NCBI GenBank assembly: GCA_029959545.1
Contig: JASCPH010000027.1
Span: 1 to 40,550, forward strand
From: Microbacteriaceae bacterium PS02066
GTDB taxonomy: Bacteria > Actinomycetota > Actinomycetes > Actinomycetales > Microbacteriaceae
Length of the DNA: 40,550 bases
Direction: 5' to 3'
Of this stretch, positions 22,079 through 29,815 are shown piece by piece. Below the pieces are notes generated by a model that worked only from the letters and a program-made list of their open reading frames with translations, made no database searches and was not told the origin of the DNA. A program made the position numbers and the translations under genes. Positions within the stretch are counted from its first letter, which is position 1. Every line of letters starts with the position of its first letter.

Positions 22079-22261
22079 TCAACGTCGAGAGCGGGTCGCA
22101 GACATCGGGAGAAGCGGGATGGCAAGCCCGAGGAAAGCGACGAGCGGCCACCAACCCGCAGCGGCCAGAGCGAGCGCGGCGCCGACCACGGCGAGTCCGA
22201 GAGCGAGTGACCAGACCACGACACGGAGCCACACAGGCACGTCGGTCGAAGCGGAGGCCAT
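22079..22261 (-). CDS. 60-residue predicted membrane protein
   Basis: MASASTDVPVWLRVVVWSLA begins a protein with two hydrophobic helices (LRVVVWSLALGLAVVGAALALAA and WWPLVAFLGLAIPLLP) and a basic C-terminus SATRSRR. The family is not recognised. ATG 22261 is supported by a TACGCT -10 box six bases upstream and a TTCACC -35-like box 17 bases before that, so a leaderless transcript is likely. It is divergent from the gene at 22375. A short hypothetical, accepted for its promoter and hydrophobic pattern. Confidence 0.5.
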   Translation of the reverse strand: MASASTDVPVWLRVVVWSLALGLAVVGAALALAAAGWWPLVAFLGLAIPLLPMSATRSRR

Positions 22262-22267
22262 ACCCCG

Positions 22268-22273
22268 AGCGTA
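22268..22273 (-). promoter_or_regulatory. Leaderless -10 box of the 60-residue membrane protein
   Basis: The minus strand has TTCACC-N17-TACGCT-N6-ATG, one of the few places in the window where a plausible -35 box is at correct spacing. Confidence 0.45.
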
Positions 22274-22361
22274 CGGCGCACGCGTGCGTCGGTGAAGAGA
22301 TTCCCCCGAGGTCCACCGTCGAGCGAGCAACCGGCTGCTGCGCGCGTCGGCCGCAAGGGCC

Positions 22362-22367
22362 CATACT
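22362..22367 (+). promoter_or_regulatory. Possible leaderless -10 box of the small membrane protein at 22375
   Basis: CATACT lies seven bases before ATG 22375. It resembles TATACT with one mismatch, and no ribosome-binding site is visible. Confidence 0.35.
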
Positions 22368-22374
22368 CGGGACC

Positions 22375-22698
22375 ATGACGCCGATGGAGCAGACGCGCGA
22401 CATCCGCGTCGTCGCACCCAGCATCGGCCTCGCGCTCCTGCAGCTCGTCGTCACCGGCCTCGTCCTGCTGTTCGCGTTCTGGGATGCGTTCTCCCACATC
22501 GCCTGCGCGGAGTGCTTCCCGGCGGCGCAGACCGCGCGCTGGGTGCTCACGGGAGCCTTGGTCGTCGGATGGGTGATCACGTTCGCCGGGATCGTGACGG
22601 GCTACATCCGGCAACGGGCACGGTCGTGGGCTCCGCTCGCGGGCAGCGCCGTCATCCTCGGCGGCTATCTCCTGTTCCGCATCATCTGCGCGGCGTGA
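22375..22698 (+). CDS. 107-residue predicted membrane protein
   Basis: Begins MTPMEQTRDIRVVAPSIG. Three hydrophobic segments are visible (LALLQLVVTGLVLLFAFW, WVLTGALVVGWVITFAGIV and SAVILGGYLLFRIICAA), with an extracytoplasmic-type loop SHIACAECFPAAQTAR carrying two Cys. It probably sits in the cytoplasmic membrane. The family is not recognised. Start ATG 22375 lies seven bases after a possible -10 box. Its TGA is also the first triplet of the 18-bp tandem repeat that follows. Confidence 0.65.
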   Translation: MTPMEQTRDIRVVAPSIGLALLQLVVTGLVLLFAFWDAFSHIACAECFPAAQTARWVLTGALVVGWVITFAGIVTGYIRQRARSWAPLAGSAVILGGYLLFRIICAA

Positions 22699-22749
22699 TC
22701 ACGCGTGGCGCTTTGACCACGCGCCGCGTTCTGATCACTCGCCGCGTGA
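22696..22749. repeat. Three tandem 18-bp repeats
   Basis: Units at 22696-22713, 22714-22731 and 22732-22749 share the pattern TGAYCACKCGYSGCGYKN. Each begins TGATCAC or TGACCAC. The array fills the gap between the membrane-protein stop and the apt stop at 22757, so it lies at the convergent 3' ends of both genes. Confidence 0.7.
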
Positions 22750-22756
22750 CGCGGAC

Positions 22757-23290
22757 TCAGGCGTGGAAGACCGAGTGCAGGTCGTCGTGGCCCGCGACGT
22801 CGCGACCGCCCAGCGCGTCGAGCTCCATCAGCACCGCGACCCCGGCGACCGAGCAGCCGATGCGCTCGACCAGCTCGCGCGCGGCGGCGATCGTGCCGCC
22901 CGTGGCGAGCACGTCGTCCAGCAGCAGCACCCGCGTGCCCGGCGCGATGTCGTCGTGCATCTCGATCGTCGCCGTGCCGTACTCGAGCGTGTAGTCGACG
23001 GATGCGGCCGGCCGCGGCAGCTTGCCCGCCTTGCGGATCGGAACCAGACCGACCCCCGCGGCGATCGCGGCGGCACCGGCGAGCAGGAAGCCACGCGCTT
23101 CGATACCGGCGACCACGTCGTAGGTTCCGGCGAACGGCTCGAGCATCGCGTCGATCACGATGCGAAGGCCCTCACCGTCGGCGAGCAGCGGAGCGATGTC
23201 GCGGAACAGCACGCCGGGCTCGGGGTAATCGGGGATGACGGCGATGAGTGCTTCGGCGCGCGCCAGCGCGGCGGGATCGGAGGGGGTCAC
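22757..23290 (-). CDS. apt: Adenine phosphoribosyltransferase
   Basis: 177 residues, the normal length. It salvages adenine by joining it to PRPP, giving AMP, in the cytoplasm. IPDYPEPGVLFRDIAPLL is the typical N-terminal adenine-site segment. VVAGIEARGFLLAGAAA and VPIRKAGKLP follow, and VLLLDDVLATGGT is the PRPP-binding motif. The start is GTG 23290 (MTPSDPAALARAE), six bases after a TACCAT box and without a ribosome-binding site, so leaderless. It competes with the deaminases of the island for adenine, although it lies outside their operons. A large hairpin separates it from the divergent alpha-glucosidase. Confidence 0.93.
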   Translation of the reverse strand: MTPSDPAALARAEALIAVIPDYPEPGVLFRDIAPLLADGEGLRIVIDAMLEPFAGTYDVVAGIEARGFLLAGAAAIAAGVGLVPIRKAGKLPRPAASVDYTLEYGTATIEMHDDIAPGTRVLLLDDVLATGGTIAAARELVERIGCSVAGVAVLMELDALGGRDVAGHDDLHSVFHA

Positions 23291-23296
23291 CCATCG

Positions 23297-23302
23297 ATGG
23301 TA
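23297..23302 (-). promoter_or_regulatory. Leaderless -10 box of apt
   Basis: The minus strand reads TACCAT-CGATGG-GTG. Almost the same string, TACCATCGGATGC-ATG, precedes the divergent alpha-glucosidase. Confidence 0.45.
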
Positions 23303-23330
23303 GTCGCCCGCATCCCCCCGCCGCGTGCGT

Positions 23331-23380
23331 ATCCGTTGCGCGAGTGAGCACCCGATCGCGCGCTCACTCGCGCAACGGAT
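23331..23380. repeat. 50-bp hairpin (19-bp perfect arms) between divergent genes
   Basis: ATCCGTTGCGCGAGTGAGC (23331-23349) pairs exactly with 23362-23380 across a 12-base loop, and a G-U plus three more pairs extend the stem. It lies between divergent start codons (apt and alpha-glucosidase), so it is not at a 3' end and need not be a terminator. Arm and loop sizes equal those at 133-182, with different sequence. Confidence 0.75.
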
Positions 23381-23455
23381 GCGCGCTCGCGCGCCGGAAC
23401 GCCGCAGGCGCACCCCACGGAAAACCGGGCTTCGAATCGATACGATCCCACCCGC

Positions 23456-23461
23456 TACCAT
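23456..23461 (+). promoter_or_regulatory. Leaderless -10 box of the alpha-glucosidase gene
   Basis: TACCAT is followed by seven bases and ATG 23469. No ribosome-binding site is present. Confidence 0.45.
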
Positions 23462-23468
23462 CGGATGC

Positions 23469-25142
23469 ATGACCTCGACGCACGATGCCTCGACCTTGAT
23501 CACCGCGCCCGGATCCGAGTGGTGGCGCACCGCCGTGATCTACCAGATCTATCCGCGCTCGTTCGCAGACGCCAACGGCGACGGCATCGGCGACCTCCCC
23601 GGCATCACGGCGCGCCTCGACTCGCTCGCCGAGCTGGGCATCGACGCGATCTGGCTGAGCCCCTTCATGGTCTCGCCGCAGAAGGATGCCGGCTACGACG
23701 TCGCCGACTACTGCGACGTCGACCCGCTGTTCGGCACGCTCGACGACTTCGACGCCATGCTGGCCAAGGCGCACGGCCTCGGCATCCGCGTGATCGTCGA
23801 CCTCGTGCCCAACCACTCCTCTGACCAGCACGTCTGGTTCCAGCAGGCCCTCGCCGCCGCTCCCGGCAGCCCCGAGCGCGCGCGGTACATCTTCCGCGAC
23901 GGCAAGGGCGAGAACGGCGAACTGCCGCCCAACAACTGGGAGTCGGTGTTCGGCGGCGGGATGTGGGAGCGCGTCGTCGAGGCCGACGGCACGCCCGGCC
24001 AGTGGTACCTGCACATCTTCGATGTGAGCCAGCCCGACTTCGACTGGACCAACCCCGAGGTGCAGGAGTACTTCCGCGGCGTGCTGCGGTTCTGGCTCGA
24101 CCGCGGCGTCGACGGATTCCGGGTGGACGTCGCGCACGGCTTGATCAAGAAGGACGGCCTGCCCGACTACACCCCTCCCGCCGACGGCGACTCCATGGGC
24201 GGCGACGACGAGGACGTCCCGTACTGGGGCCAGCCCGGCGTCCACGAGATCTACCGCGACTGGCACAAGGTGCTCGCCGAGTACGACGGCGACCGCGCAC
24301 TGTGCGCCGAGGCGTGGCTGCCGACGCCCGACAAGACCGCGCTGTGGGTGCGCCCCGACGAGATGCACCAGGCGTTCAACTTTCCGTACCTGACGACCCC
24401 CTGGGATGCGGACGCCCTCCGCACGGTCATCAGTGACTCGCTGCGCGCCTTCCCCGCGGTCGGCGCCCCCGCCACCTGGGTGCTCTCGAACCACGATGTG
24501 ATCCGTCACGCCTCGCGCCTCGCGCTGTCGGCGGAGGTCCCGCAGGGCGAGGGCATCGGGCCGCTGTCGGCGGCCCAGCCGATTCCCGAGCTCGGCCTGC
24601 GCCGCGCCCGCGCGGCCACCACGGTGATGCTCGCCCTGCCAGGCTCCGCCTACATCTACCAGGGCGAGGAGCTCGGGCTCCCCGAGGTCATCGACATCCC
24701 CGACGACGCGCGCCAGGACCCGACCTGGTTCCGCACCAACCACGAGAAGTACGGCCGCGACGGCTGCCGCGTGCCGATCCCGTGGGAGGCCGCATCCCCC
24801 GCCTACGGGTTCAACGGCACGGGCGCATCGTGGCTGCCGCAGCCCGCGGAGTGGGCGCAGCACGCGCGCGACGTGGAGCAGCGCGATCCCGACTCGACGC
24901 TGGCCCTTTACACGCACCTGCTTCAGGTGCGCAAGGCGCACGGCCTCGGCGCGGCCCCCTTCACCTGGCTCGACGGCTACCCGGAGACTGTGCTCGCCTT
25001 CCGCAGCGGCGACCTCACAGTGATCGCCAACCTCGGCACCGACGCGATCGAGCTGCCCGCCGGCGACATCCTCGTCTCGAGCGAGCCGCTCGAGGGACGA
25101 CTGCTTCCCGCCGACACGGCGGTCTGGCTCGCCGACGCCTGA
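23469..25142 (+). CDS. GH13 alpha-glucosidase
   Basis: 557-residue glycoside hydrolase family 13 enzyme, probably an alpha-1,4- or alpha-1,6-glucosidase releasing glucose from short malto-oligosaccharides inside the cell; no signal peptide is present. The four conserved regions are intact: DLVPNHSS (111-118), GFRVDVAHG with nucleophile Asp220, CAEAW with acid/base Glu281, and LSNHDV with Asp343. QIYPRSFADANGDGIGDLPG is typical of the oligo-1,6-glucosidase and alpha-glucosidase group. ATG 23469 follows a -10 box by seven bases. It is monocistronic, with a strong terminator after it. Exact linkage preference cannot be told. Confidence 0.9.
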   Translation: MTSTHDASTLITAPGSEWWRTAVIYQIYPRSFADANGDGIGDLPGITARLDSLAELGIDAIWLSPFMVSPQKDAGYDVADYCDVDPLFGTLDDFDAMLAKAHGLGIRVIVDLVPNHSSDQHVWFQQALAAAPGSPERARYIFRDGKGENGELPPNNWESVFGGGMWERVVEADGTPGQWYLHIFDVSQPDFDWTNPEVQEYFRGVLRFWLDRGVDGFRVDVAHGLIKKDGLPDYTPPADGDSMGGDDEDVPYWGQPGVHEIYRDWHKVLAEYDGDRALCAEAWLPTPDKTALWVRPDEMHQAFNFPYLTTPWDADALRTVISDSLRAFPAVGAPATWVLSNHDVIRHASRLALSAEVPQGEGIGPLSAAQPIPELGLRRARAATTVMLALPGSAYIYQGEELGLPEVIDIPDDARQDPTWFRTNHEKYGRDGCRVPIPWEAASPAYGFNGTGASWLPQPAEWAQHARDVEQRDPDSTLALYTHLLQVRKAHGLGAAPFTWLDGYPETVLAFRSGDLTVIANLGTDAIELPAGDILVSSEPLEGRLLPADTAVWLADA

Positions 25143-25155
25143 TCGTCGACTCCGA

Positions 25156-25192
25156 AGCACGCCGGCACGCCCTCCTGGGCGGCCGGCGTGCT
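25156..25192 (+). terminator. Terminator hairpin after the alpha-glucosidase gene
   Basis: AGCACGCCGGC pairs with GCCGGCGTGCT, and an inner CGCCC-TCCT-GGGCG stem is separated only by one bulged A. It begins 13 bases after the stop. Confidence 0.8.
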
Positions 25193-25292
25193 CGCGTGTG
25201 CGGGAGTCCTCGGCGCGCTCACGCCTGCGGGGAATTCGGCACACTCACGTCTGCGGGTACCCCGGCTCCCCGATCTGCGGACACTTCCCCGC
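25188..25292. repeat. Four degenerate tandem repeats of about 26 bp
   Basis: Units at 25188-25214, 25215-25240, 25241-25266 and 25267-25292 share a pattern like CTCACGYCTGCGGG followed by a short variable part and CGGC. The array overlaps the end of the terminator stem and stops 15 bases before the -10 box of the M20 gene. Confidence 0.55.
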
Positions 25293-25306
25293 TCAGCGCC
25301 CGCGAG

Positions 25307-25312
25307 TAGGGT
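25307..25312 (+). promoter_or_regulatory. Leaderless -10 box of the M20 amidohydrolase gene
   Basis: TAGGGT-CGGGAC-ATG. It is the same hexamer as at uraD, six bases before the start. Confidence 0.5.
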
Positions 25313-25318
25313 CGGGAC

Positions 25319-26533
25319 ATGGCTCTCGACCTCGAAGCGCTGTACACCGACCTGCACCGCCACCCCGAACTGTCGTTCCAGGAAACGCGCACCGCGGGCG
25401 TGATCGCCCGCACGCTGGAGACGCTGGGAATCGCGTTCACCGAGGGCATCGGACGCACCGGCGTCGTGGCCACACTCGTCAACGGAGACGGCCCCGTCGT
25501 CTGGCTGCGCGCCGACATGGACGGCCTGCCCGTCGCGGAGCGCACCGGACTCGCGTACGCGAGCACGGCGCGCGGCATCGACCCGCAGGGCGCCGACGTG
25601 CCGGTGATGCACGCGTGCGGCCACGACATGCACGTCACCGCCCTCCTCGGCGCGCTCGAACGGCTCGTGGCGACCGCATCCGACTGGTCGGGAACGATCG
25701 TCGCCGTCTTCCAGCCGGCCGAGGAGTTCGGCGCTGGTTCGAAGGCGATGATCGCCGACGGCGTGCTGGATCGCTTCCCTCGCCCCGACATCGTGCTCGG
25801 TCAGCACGTGACGCCGCTCCCGGCGGGGACGATCGGTGTGCGGCCCGGAACCCAGATGGCGGCGTCGGACGGGCTGACCGTCACCCTGCACGGACGCGGT
25901 GGGCACGGTTCGCGCCCGCACGCCACGATCGACCCGATCGTCATGGCCGCAGCGACGATCATGCGCCTGCAGACCGTCGCGTCGCGCGAGGTCGACCCCC
26001 GCGAGGTCGCCGTGGTCACGGTGGGATCGGTCCACGCCGGCCTCAAGCACAACATCATCCCCGCCGAGGCGACGCTGCAGCTCAGCCTCCGTTACGCGGA
26101 CGACGGGATGCGCGAACGCGTGCTCGAACGGGTCGAACGGGTCGTCCGCGCCGAAGCCGATGCGTCCGGTGCGGAGGTGGCGCCCACGATCGTCAACGAC
26201 CACACGCTGCCGCCGACGATCAACGATGCCGACGCGACCGCGCGGCTGGCGGCGGCCTTCCGCCGCGCCTACGGCGACGCGGCGGTCGTGGACCCCGGCA
26301 TGTTCACGGGCAGCGAGGACGTCTCGTGGTTCGCGCGCGAGGCCGGCGTGCCGCTCGTGTTCTGGTTCTGGGGCGGCGTCGATCCGGAGTTGTTCGCCCG
26401 CGCGAGCGCCGAGGGGACGATCGACCGCGACGTGCCGACCAACCACTCGCCCTTCTTCGCTCCCGTGCTGCATCCGACGATCGAACGCGGCGTCGAGAAC
26501 CTCGTCATCGCCGCGCGCGAGTGGCTCGACTGA
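25319..26533 (+). CDS. M20 family amidohydrolase (hippurate / N-acyl-amino-acid hydrolase type)
   Basis: 404 residues, a cytoplasmic metallo-hydrolase cleaving N-acyl amino acids or similar amides. LHRHPELSFQETRTA is the classical N-terminal signature. WLRADMDGLPV and MHACGHDMHVTALLG give metal ligands, and FQPAEEFGAGSKAMI the catalytic Glu pair. GRGGHGSRPH marks the dimerisation domain and TNHSPFFAP the last His ligand. All key residues are present. The start is leaderless at ATG 25319. It stands alone between a repeat array and a small ORF; no partner tells its substrate. Confidence 0.9.
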   Translation: MALDLEALYTDLHRHPELSFQETRTAGVIARTLETLGIAFTEGIGRTGVVATLVNGDGPVVWLRADMDGLPVAERTGLAYASTARGIDPQGADVPVMHACGHDMHVTALLGALERLVATASDWSGTIVAVFQPAEEFGAGSKAMIADGVLDRFPRPDIVLGQHVTPLPAGTIGVRPGTQMAASDGLTVTLHGRGGHGSRPHATIDPIVMAAATIMRLQTVASREVDPREVAVVTVGSVHAGLKHNIIPAEATLQLSLRYADDGMRERVLERVERVVRAEADASGAEVAPTIVNDHTLPPTINDADATARLAAAFRRAYGDAAVVDPGMFTGSEDVSWFAREAGVPLVFWFWGGVDPELFARASAEGTIDRDVPTNHSPFFAPVLHPTIERGVENLVIAAREWLD

Positions 26534-26557
26534 CCCGGATGCGCGAGCGACACGCTC

Positions 26558-26794
26558 GTGGTGGGCAACCAGTTCACCCAGAGCTGGGGCTACGTCGCTC
26601 TGCAGTTGGATGCGGCGGCGCCGCCTCTCATTCTCGTGAACCAGCGACTCGCTCCCCGCTCACCGAGATCGCGCCCGGTTCGCTCCAACCAACTCGCCGT
26701 CAACTTCCGACGCACCTGGGTGGTGTGGACCCTGGTCCTGGCCGGTGGCGGCGTGGCGGGCGGTGCATCGATCATCCTCGCCGCATTGCGCTGA
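26558..26794 (+). CDS. Small protein with one C-terminal membrane helix, possibly a truncated gene
   Basis: 78 codons from a tentative GTG: MVGNQFTQSWGYVALQLDAA, then a basic stretch, then helix TWVVWTLVLAGGGVAGGASIIL. No ribosome-binding site or -10 box suits this start, and the first half reads like the interior of a larger protein, so it may be a remnant. Its TGA (26792-26794) abuts the TCA stop of the convergent Pr6Pr gene, forming TGATCA. Function unknown. Confidence 0.35.
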   Translation: MVGNQFTQSWGYVALQLDAAAPPLILVNQRLAPRSPRSRPVRSNQLAVNFRRTWVVWTLVLAGGGVAGGASIILAALR

Positions 26795-27517
26795 TCAGCG
26801 CCCGGCGTCCGCATCCGCCGTCGCACGGATGGAGGCCGCCCGCCGCATCCGCCGGTCCCACACGCCCAGTCCCTTGTCGATGAGGATGTAGACGTAGGCG
26901 ACGACCTCGAGCGCAAGAGTGAGACCTACGATCCAGAGCACGACCCCGCCGAGCCCGTTACGGTCGACGTTCATGAACGGGTAGGGGTACTGACCCCCGC
27001 CGGCGAACCGACCGCCGGCCGCCCCGTAGACGAACGCCAACGCGAGGTACGCGTACGGGATGAGCGTCCACAGCGGCGGATCGAACCAGCGGCTGCGCCC
27101 CTTGGGCACGAACAGCAACCAGTCCGCGATCGCGAGCGAGGGCGTGATGATGTGGATCAGGTTGTCGGTCAACGTGAACGGCTGATAACCGTTGCCCTGC
27201 GTGTAGGTCTCGGGCACGAGCACGATCAGGTAGATCAGCATCGTCACCGTGATCGCGAAGGCCACGGCGAGCGAGAACCGCGGGGAGGGCGTCGACGCCC
27301 CTCGCGGCCCGTCCGAGCGAAGGTCGGCGATCGTCCGAACGGCGAGCACCACCATCCAGACGAGGCAGAGCAGGTTGCTGAGCACCGTGTAGTACAAGAA
27401 CTCGGCCGGGCTGGGGCGCCCGTCCAGGATGCCGGTGACCCTCCCGATTCCCCACGCCATGAGCACCGCCGCGACGAGGCGATAGGCGAGAGCAAGGCGG
27501 CGATCGGGCACATGCAT
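26795..27517 (-). CDS. Pr6Pr family membrane protein
   Basis: 240-residue integral membrane protein with about six helices, matching the actinobacterial Pr6Pr group (FAR-17a/AIG1-like). Seen features are GILDGRPSPAEFLYYTVLSNLLCLVWMV, NLIHIITPSLAIADWLLFVPKG, and PYAYLALAFVYGAAGGRFAGGG with YPYPFMNVDRNG. Such proteins sit in the cytoplasmic membrane; their biochemical role is not established. ATG 27517 lies seven bases after a TACGAT box, so it is probably leaderless. It is divergent from the APC transporter gene, and the two -10 boxes lie about 90 bases apart. Confidence 0.8.
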   Translation of the reverse strand: MHVPDRRLALAYRLVAAVLMAWGIGRVTGILDGRPSPAEFLYYTVLSNLLCLVWMVVLAVRTIADLRSDGPRGASTPSPRFSLAVAFAITVTMLIYLIVLVPETYTQGNGYQPFTLTDNLIHIITPSLAIADWLLFVPKGRSRWFDPPLWTLIPYAYLALAFVYGAAGGRFAGGGQYPYPFMNVDRNGLGGVVLWIVGLTLALEVVAYVYILIDKGLGVWDRRMRRAASIRATADADAGR

Positions 27518-27524
27518 GCGCTAC

Positions 27525-27530
27525 ATCGTA
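27525..27530 (-). promoter_or_regulatory. Leaderless -10 box of the Pr6Pr gene
   Basis: The minus strand reads TACGAT-N7-ATG 27517. No ribosome-binding site is seen. Confidence 0.45.
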
Positions 27531-27618
27531 GGTCGACGCACGAACCGTCGATCATCACGGAACGGTGACGGCATGGCAAACACCCCCCGCTCGCGTTGCG
27601 CGGCCTGAGCGATCGGCG

Positions 27619-27624
27619 TAGTGT
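27619..27624 (+). promoter_or_regulatory. Leaderless -10 box of the KimA-like transporter gene
   Basis: TAGTGT followed by eight bases and GTG 27633. It argues against the upstream GTG at 27621, which overlaps the box. Confidence 0.4.
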
Positions 27625-27632
27625 CGCGCGTC

Positions 27633-29708
27633 GTGGCAAATGACAGCGCCGAGCCGGCGCCCGAGACTCCGATCGCGAAACGCCTGCTGATCGGGGACCC
27701 TCTCGCATCCACGGATGCGGACGATCACCTCCTGCGCAAGCGCATGGCGCTGCCGATCTTCGCGTCCGACGCGCTGAGCTCCGTGGCCTACGCGCCGCAG
27801 GAACTGCTCATGATCCTGATGATCGGCGGGCTCTCGTTCCTGGCCTTCAGCCCGTGGATCGCGGCCGCGGTCGTCGTGCTGCTCATCGTGGTGGTGCTCT
27901 CGTACCGTCAGCTCATCAAGGCGTACCCGTCGGGCGGCGGCGACTACGAGGTGGCGCGAACGAACCTGGGCGAGATCCCCGGCGTCATCGTCGCCTCGGC
28001 TCTGCTGGTCGACTACATCCTGACCGTCGCCGTGTCGGTCGCGTCGGGCGTCGACAACATCATCTCCGCGCTGCCGGGGCTGAACCCCTGGCGCATCGAG
28101 TTGGCGGTCGGCTTCGTCATCCTGATCGTGATCGTCAACCTCCGCGGCGTGCGCGAAGCCTCGCGCGCCTTCGCGCTGCCCACGTACATCTTCATCGGAT
28201 CCGTGGCGCTCATGATCGTCACCGGCATCATCCGCTGGATCCTCGGCGACCCGCCGGTCGCCTCGAGCAGCGCGTTCTCCGTGCAGGCCGAGAGCCTCAC
28301 GCAGGCGGCCGTCATCCTGCTGATCCTGCGCGCGTTCTCCAGCGGCTGTTCCGCCCTCACCGGCGTCGAGGCCGTCTCCAACGGCGTGCCCGCGTTCCGT
28401 CGCCCCAAGGTGAAGAACGCACAGCGCACCCTCGTGGCGATGGGTGCCGTCGCCATCCTGCTCTTCTCCGGTCTGACGATCCTCGCGCTTGTCTCGGGCG
28501 TGCACTACGCGGAGAATCCGTGCCACCTCATCGGGTTCGACTGCACGCAGCCGCAGCCGAGCCTCATGGCGCAGGTCGCCGCCGCCACCTTCGGGATGAA
28601 CTCGGTGCCCTTCTTCATCATCCAGGCGGCCACTGCCTGCGTCCTGCTGCTCGCGGCCAACACCGCGTTCAACGGCTTCCCGCTGCTGGGCGCCGTGCTC
28701 GCGCGCGACGGATACGCCCCGAAGGCCATGAACACGCGCGGCGACCGCCTCGTGTTCTCCAACGGCATGATCCTGCTGGGGCTTGCGGCCATCGTGGTGC
28801 TCATCGCCTCGCAGGCCAACCTGACGACCCTCATCCAGCTCTACATCATCGGCGTGTTCGTGTCGTTCTCACTCGGACAGATCGGCATGGTGCGCCACTG
28901 GCGGCGTGAGCTCCGCGCACTCAACCAGTTGCCTGCCGACGCGCGCAACCAGAAGTCGGAGCGCTTCGAGCGGCGCGAGATCATCTCGGGCCTGGTCATC
29001 AATTCGCTCGGTGCGGGCCTGACGGCTGCGGTGTTCATCATCGTCACGATCACCAAGTTCACGCATGGCGCCTGGCTGGTGTTCCTCGCGATCCCGGTGC
29101 TGTCGATCCTGATGATCGGCGTGCACCGGTACTACCGCGACGTCGAGCACGAGATCACCTACGACGACGACACCCACTTCGGCGCCGCCGGCGACATCGC
29201 CATCGTGCTGGTGGGGCGCCTCCAGAAGCCGGTCGCGAAGGCCATCGACTACGCTCTCGCCGCGCGTCACGACAAGACGATCGCCCTGCACGTCGCCGTC
29301 ACGAAGGAGTCGGCGGATGCGGTGCAGAAGGAGTGGGAGGAGCATCGTCCGCCCGTGCCGCTCGTGATCGTCGAGTCTCCCTACCGCACCTATGCCCAAC
29401 CGGTGATCGCCTTCATCGAGAAGTACCGGGAGAAGCACGGGTCCGCCGTGGTCACGGTCTACCTGCCGCAGTACATCGTCGGACACTGGTGGGAGAGCTT
29501 CCTGCACAACCGTCGCGCCCGACGCATCGCGCAGCAGCTCATGCTCGTGCACGGCGTCACGATCACCCTCGTGCCGTGGCTGCTGGACTCGTCCGAGGTC
29601 ATCTACGGCCGCCGCTCCCGCCCGCTCCCGGGCGAGGAGCGCGCCGGACGCCCCACCACCCGCAACGTCAGCGTGGCACGCCACGGCGAAGGCCAGAGCC
29701 GGAACTGA
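27633..29708 (+). CDS. APC-superfamily transporter, KimA/YdaO-like (probable potassium or amino-acid permease)
   Basis: 691 residues. A cytoplasmic N-terminus ends in RMALPIFASDALSSVAYAPQE, the hallmark first-helix motif of the KimA/YdaO group, followed by about 12 membrane helices to residue 490. SYRQLIKAYPSGGGDYEVAR is the typical helix 2-3 segment. The remaining about 190 residues form a cytoplasmic domain (HFGAAGDIAIVLVGRLQKPVAKAIDYALAARHDKTIALHV...) as in potassium importers of this group. Substrate is inferred from family. GTG 27633 is preferred over GTG 27621 because of the -10 box. No riboswitch-like leader is possible with this start. Confidence 0.82.
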   Translation: MANDSAEPAPETPIAKRLLIGDPLASTDADDHLLRKRMALPIFASDALSSVAYAPQELLMILMIGGLSFLAFSPWIAAAVVVLLIVVVLSYRQLIKAYPSGGGDYEVARTNLGEIPGVIVASALLVDYILTVAVSVASGVDNIISALPGLNPWRIELAVGFVILIVIVNLRGVREASRAFALPTYIFIGSVALMIVTGIIRWILGDPPVASSSAFSVQAESLTQAAVILLILRAFSSGCSALTGVEAVSNGVPAFRRPKVKNAQRTLVAMGAVAILLFSGLTILALVSGVHYAENPCHLIGFDCTQPQPSLMAQVAAATFGMNSVPFFIIQAATACVLLLAANTAFNGFPLLGAVLARDGYAPKAMNTRGDRLVFSNGMILLGLAAIVVLIASQANLTTLIQLYIIGVFVSFSLGQIGMVRHWRRELRALNQLPADARNQKSERFERREIISGLVINSLGAGLTAAVFIIVTITKFTHGAWLVFLAIPVLSILMIGVHRYYRDVEHEITYDDDTHFGAAGDIAIVLVGRLQKPVAKAIDYALAARHDKTIALHVAVTKESADAVQKEWEEHRPPVPLVIVESPYRTYAQPVIAFIEKYREKHGSAVVTVYLPQYIVGHWWESFLHNRRARRIAQQLMLVHGVTITLVPWLLDSSEVIYGRRSRPLPGEERAGRPTTRNVSVARHGEGQSRN

Positions 29709-29751
29709 CCCGGAGCGGGCGTCGGCACCGCCGAGCCGCATCCGCATCGGT

Positions 29752-29815
29752 CCGTCGCGCGTCCGCATCACTCCGGATCGCTCCGGTCCCGTCGCGCGTC
29801 CGTATCGCTCCGGTC
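29752..29815. repeat. Direct repeat pair upstream of the large inverted repeat
   Basis: CCGTCGCGCGTCCG occurs at about 29752 and 29789, each followed by a CATC or TATC and CTCCGG block. The pair lies in the 259-base gap between the transporter and sufS. Confidence 0.55.

Noticed and set aside
22696..22749. CRISPR array
   Set aside because: The units are directly tandem without spacers, and only three. No cas genes occur in the window.
25188..25292. CRISPR array
   Set aside because: Period 26 leaves no distinct repeat-spacer division and the units diverge throughout.
27518..27632. c-di-AMP (ydaO-type) riboswitch before the KimA-like gene
   Set aside because: The -10 box at 27619 makes the transcript leaderless, and the gap is too short to hold that riboswitch as well as the divergent promoter.
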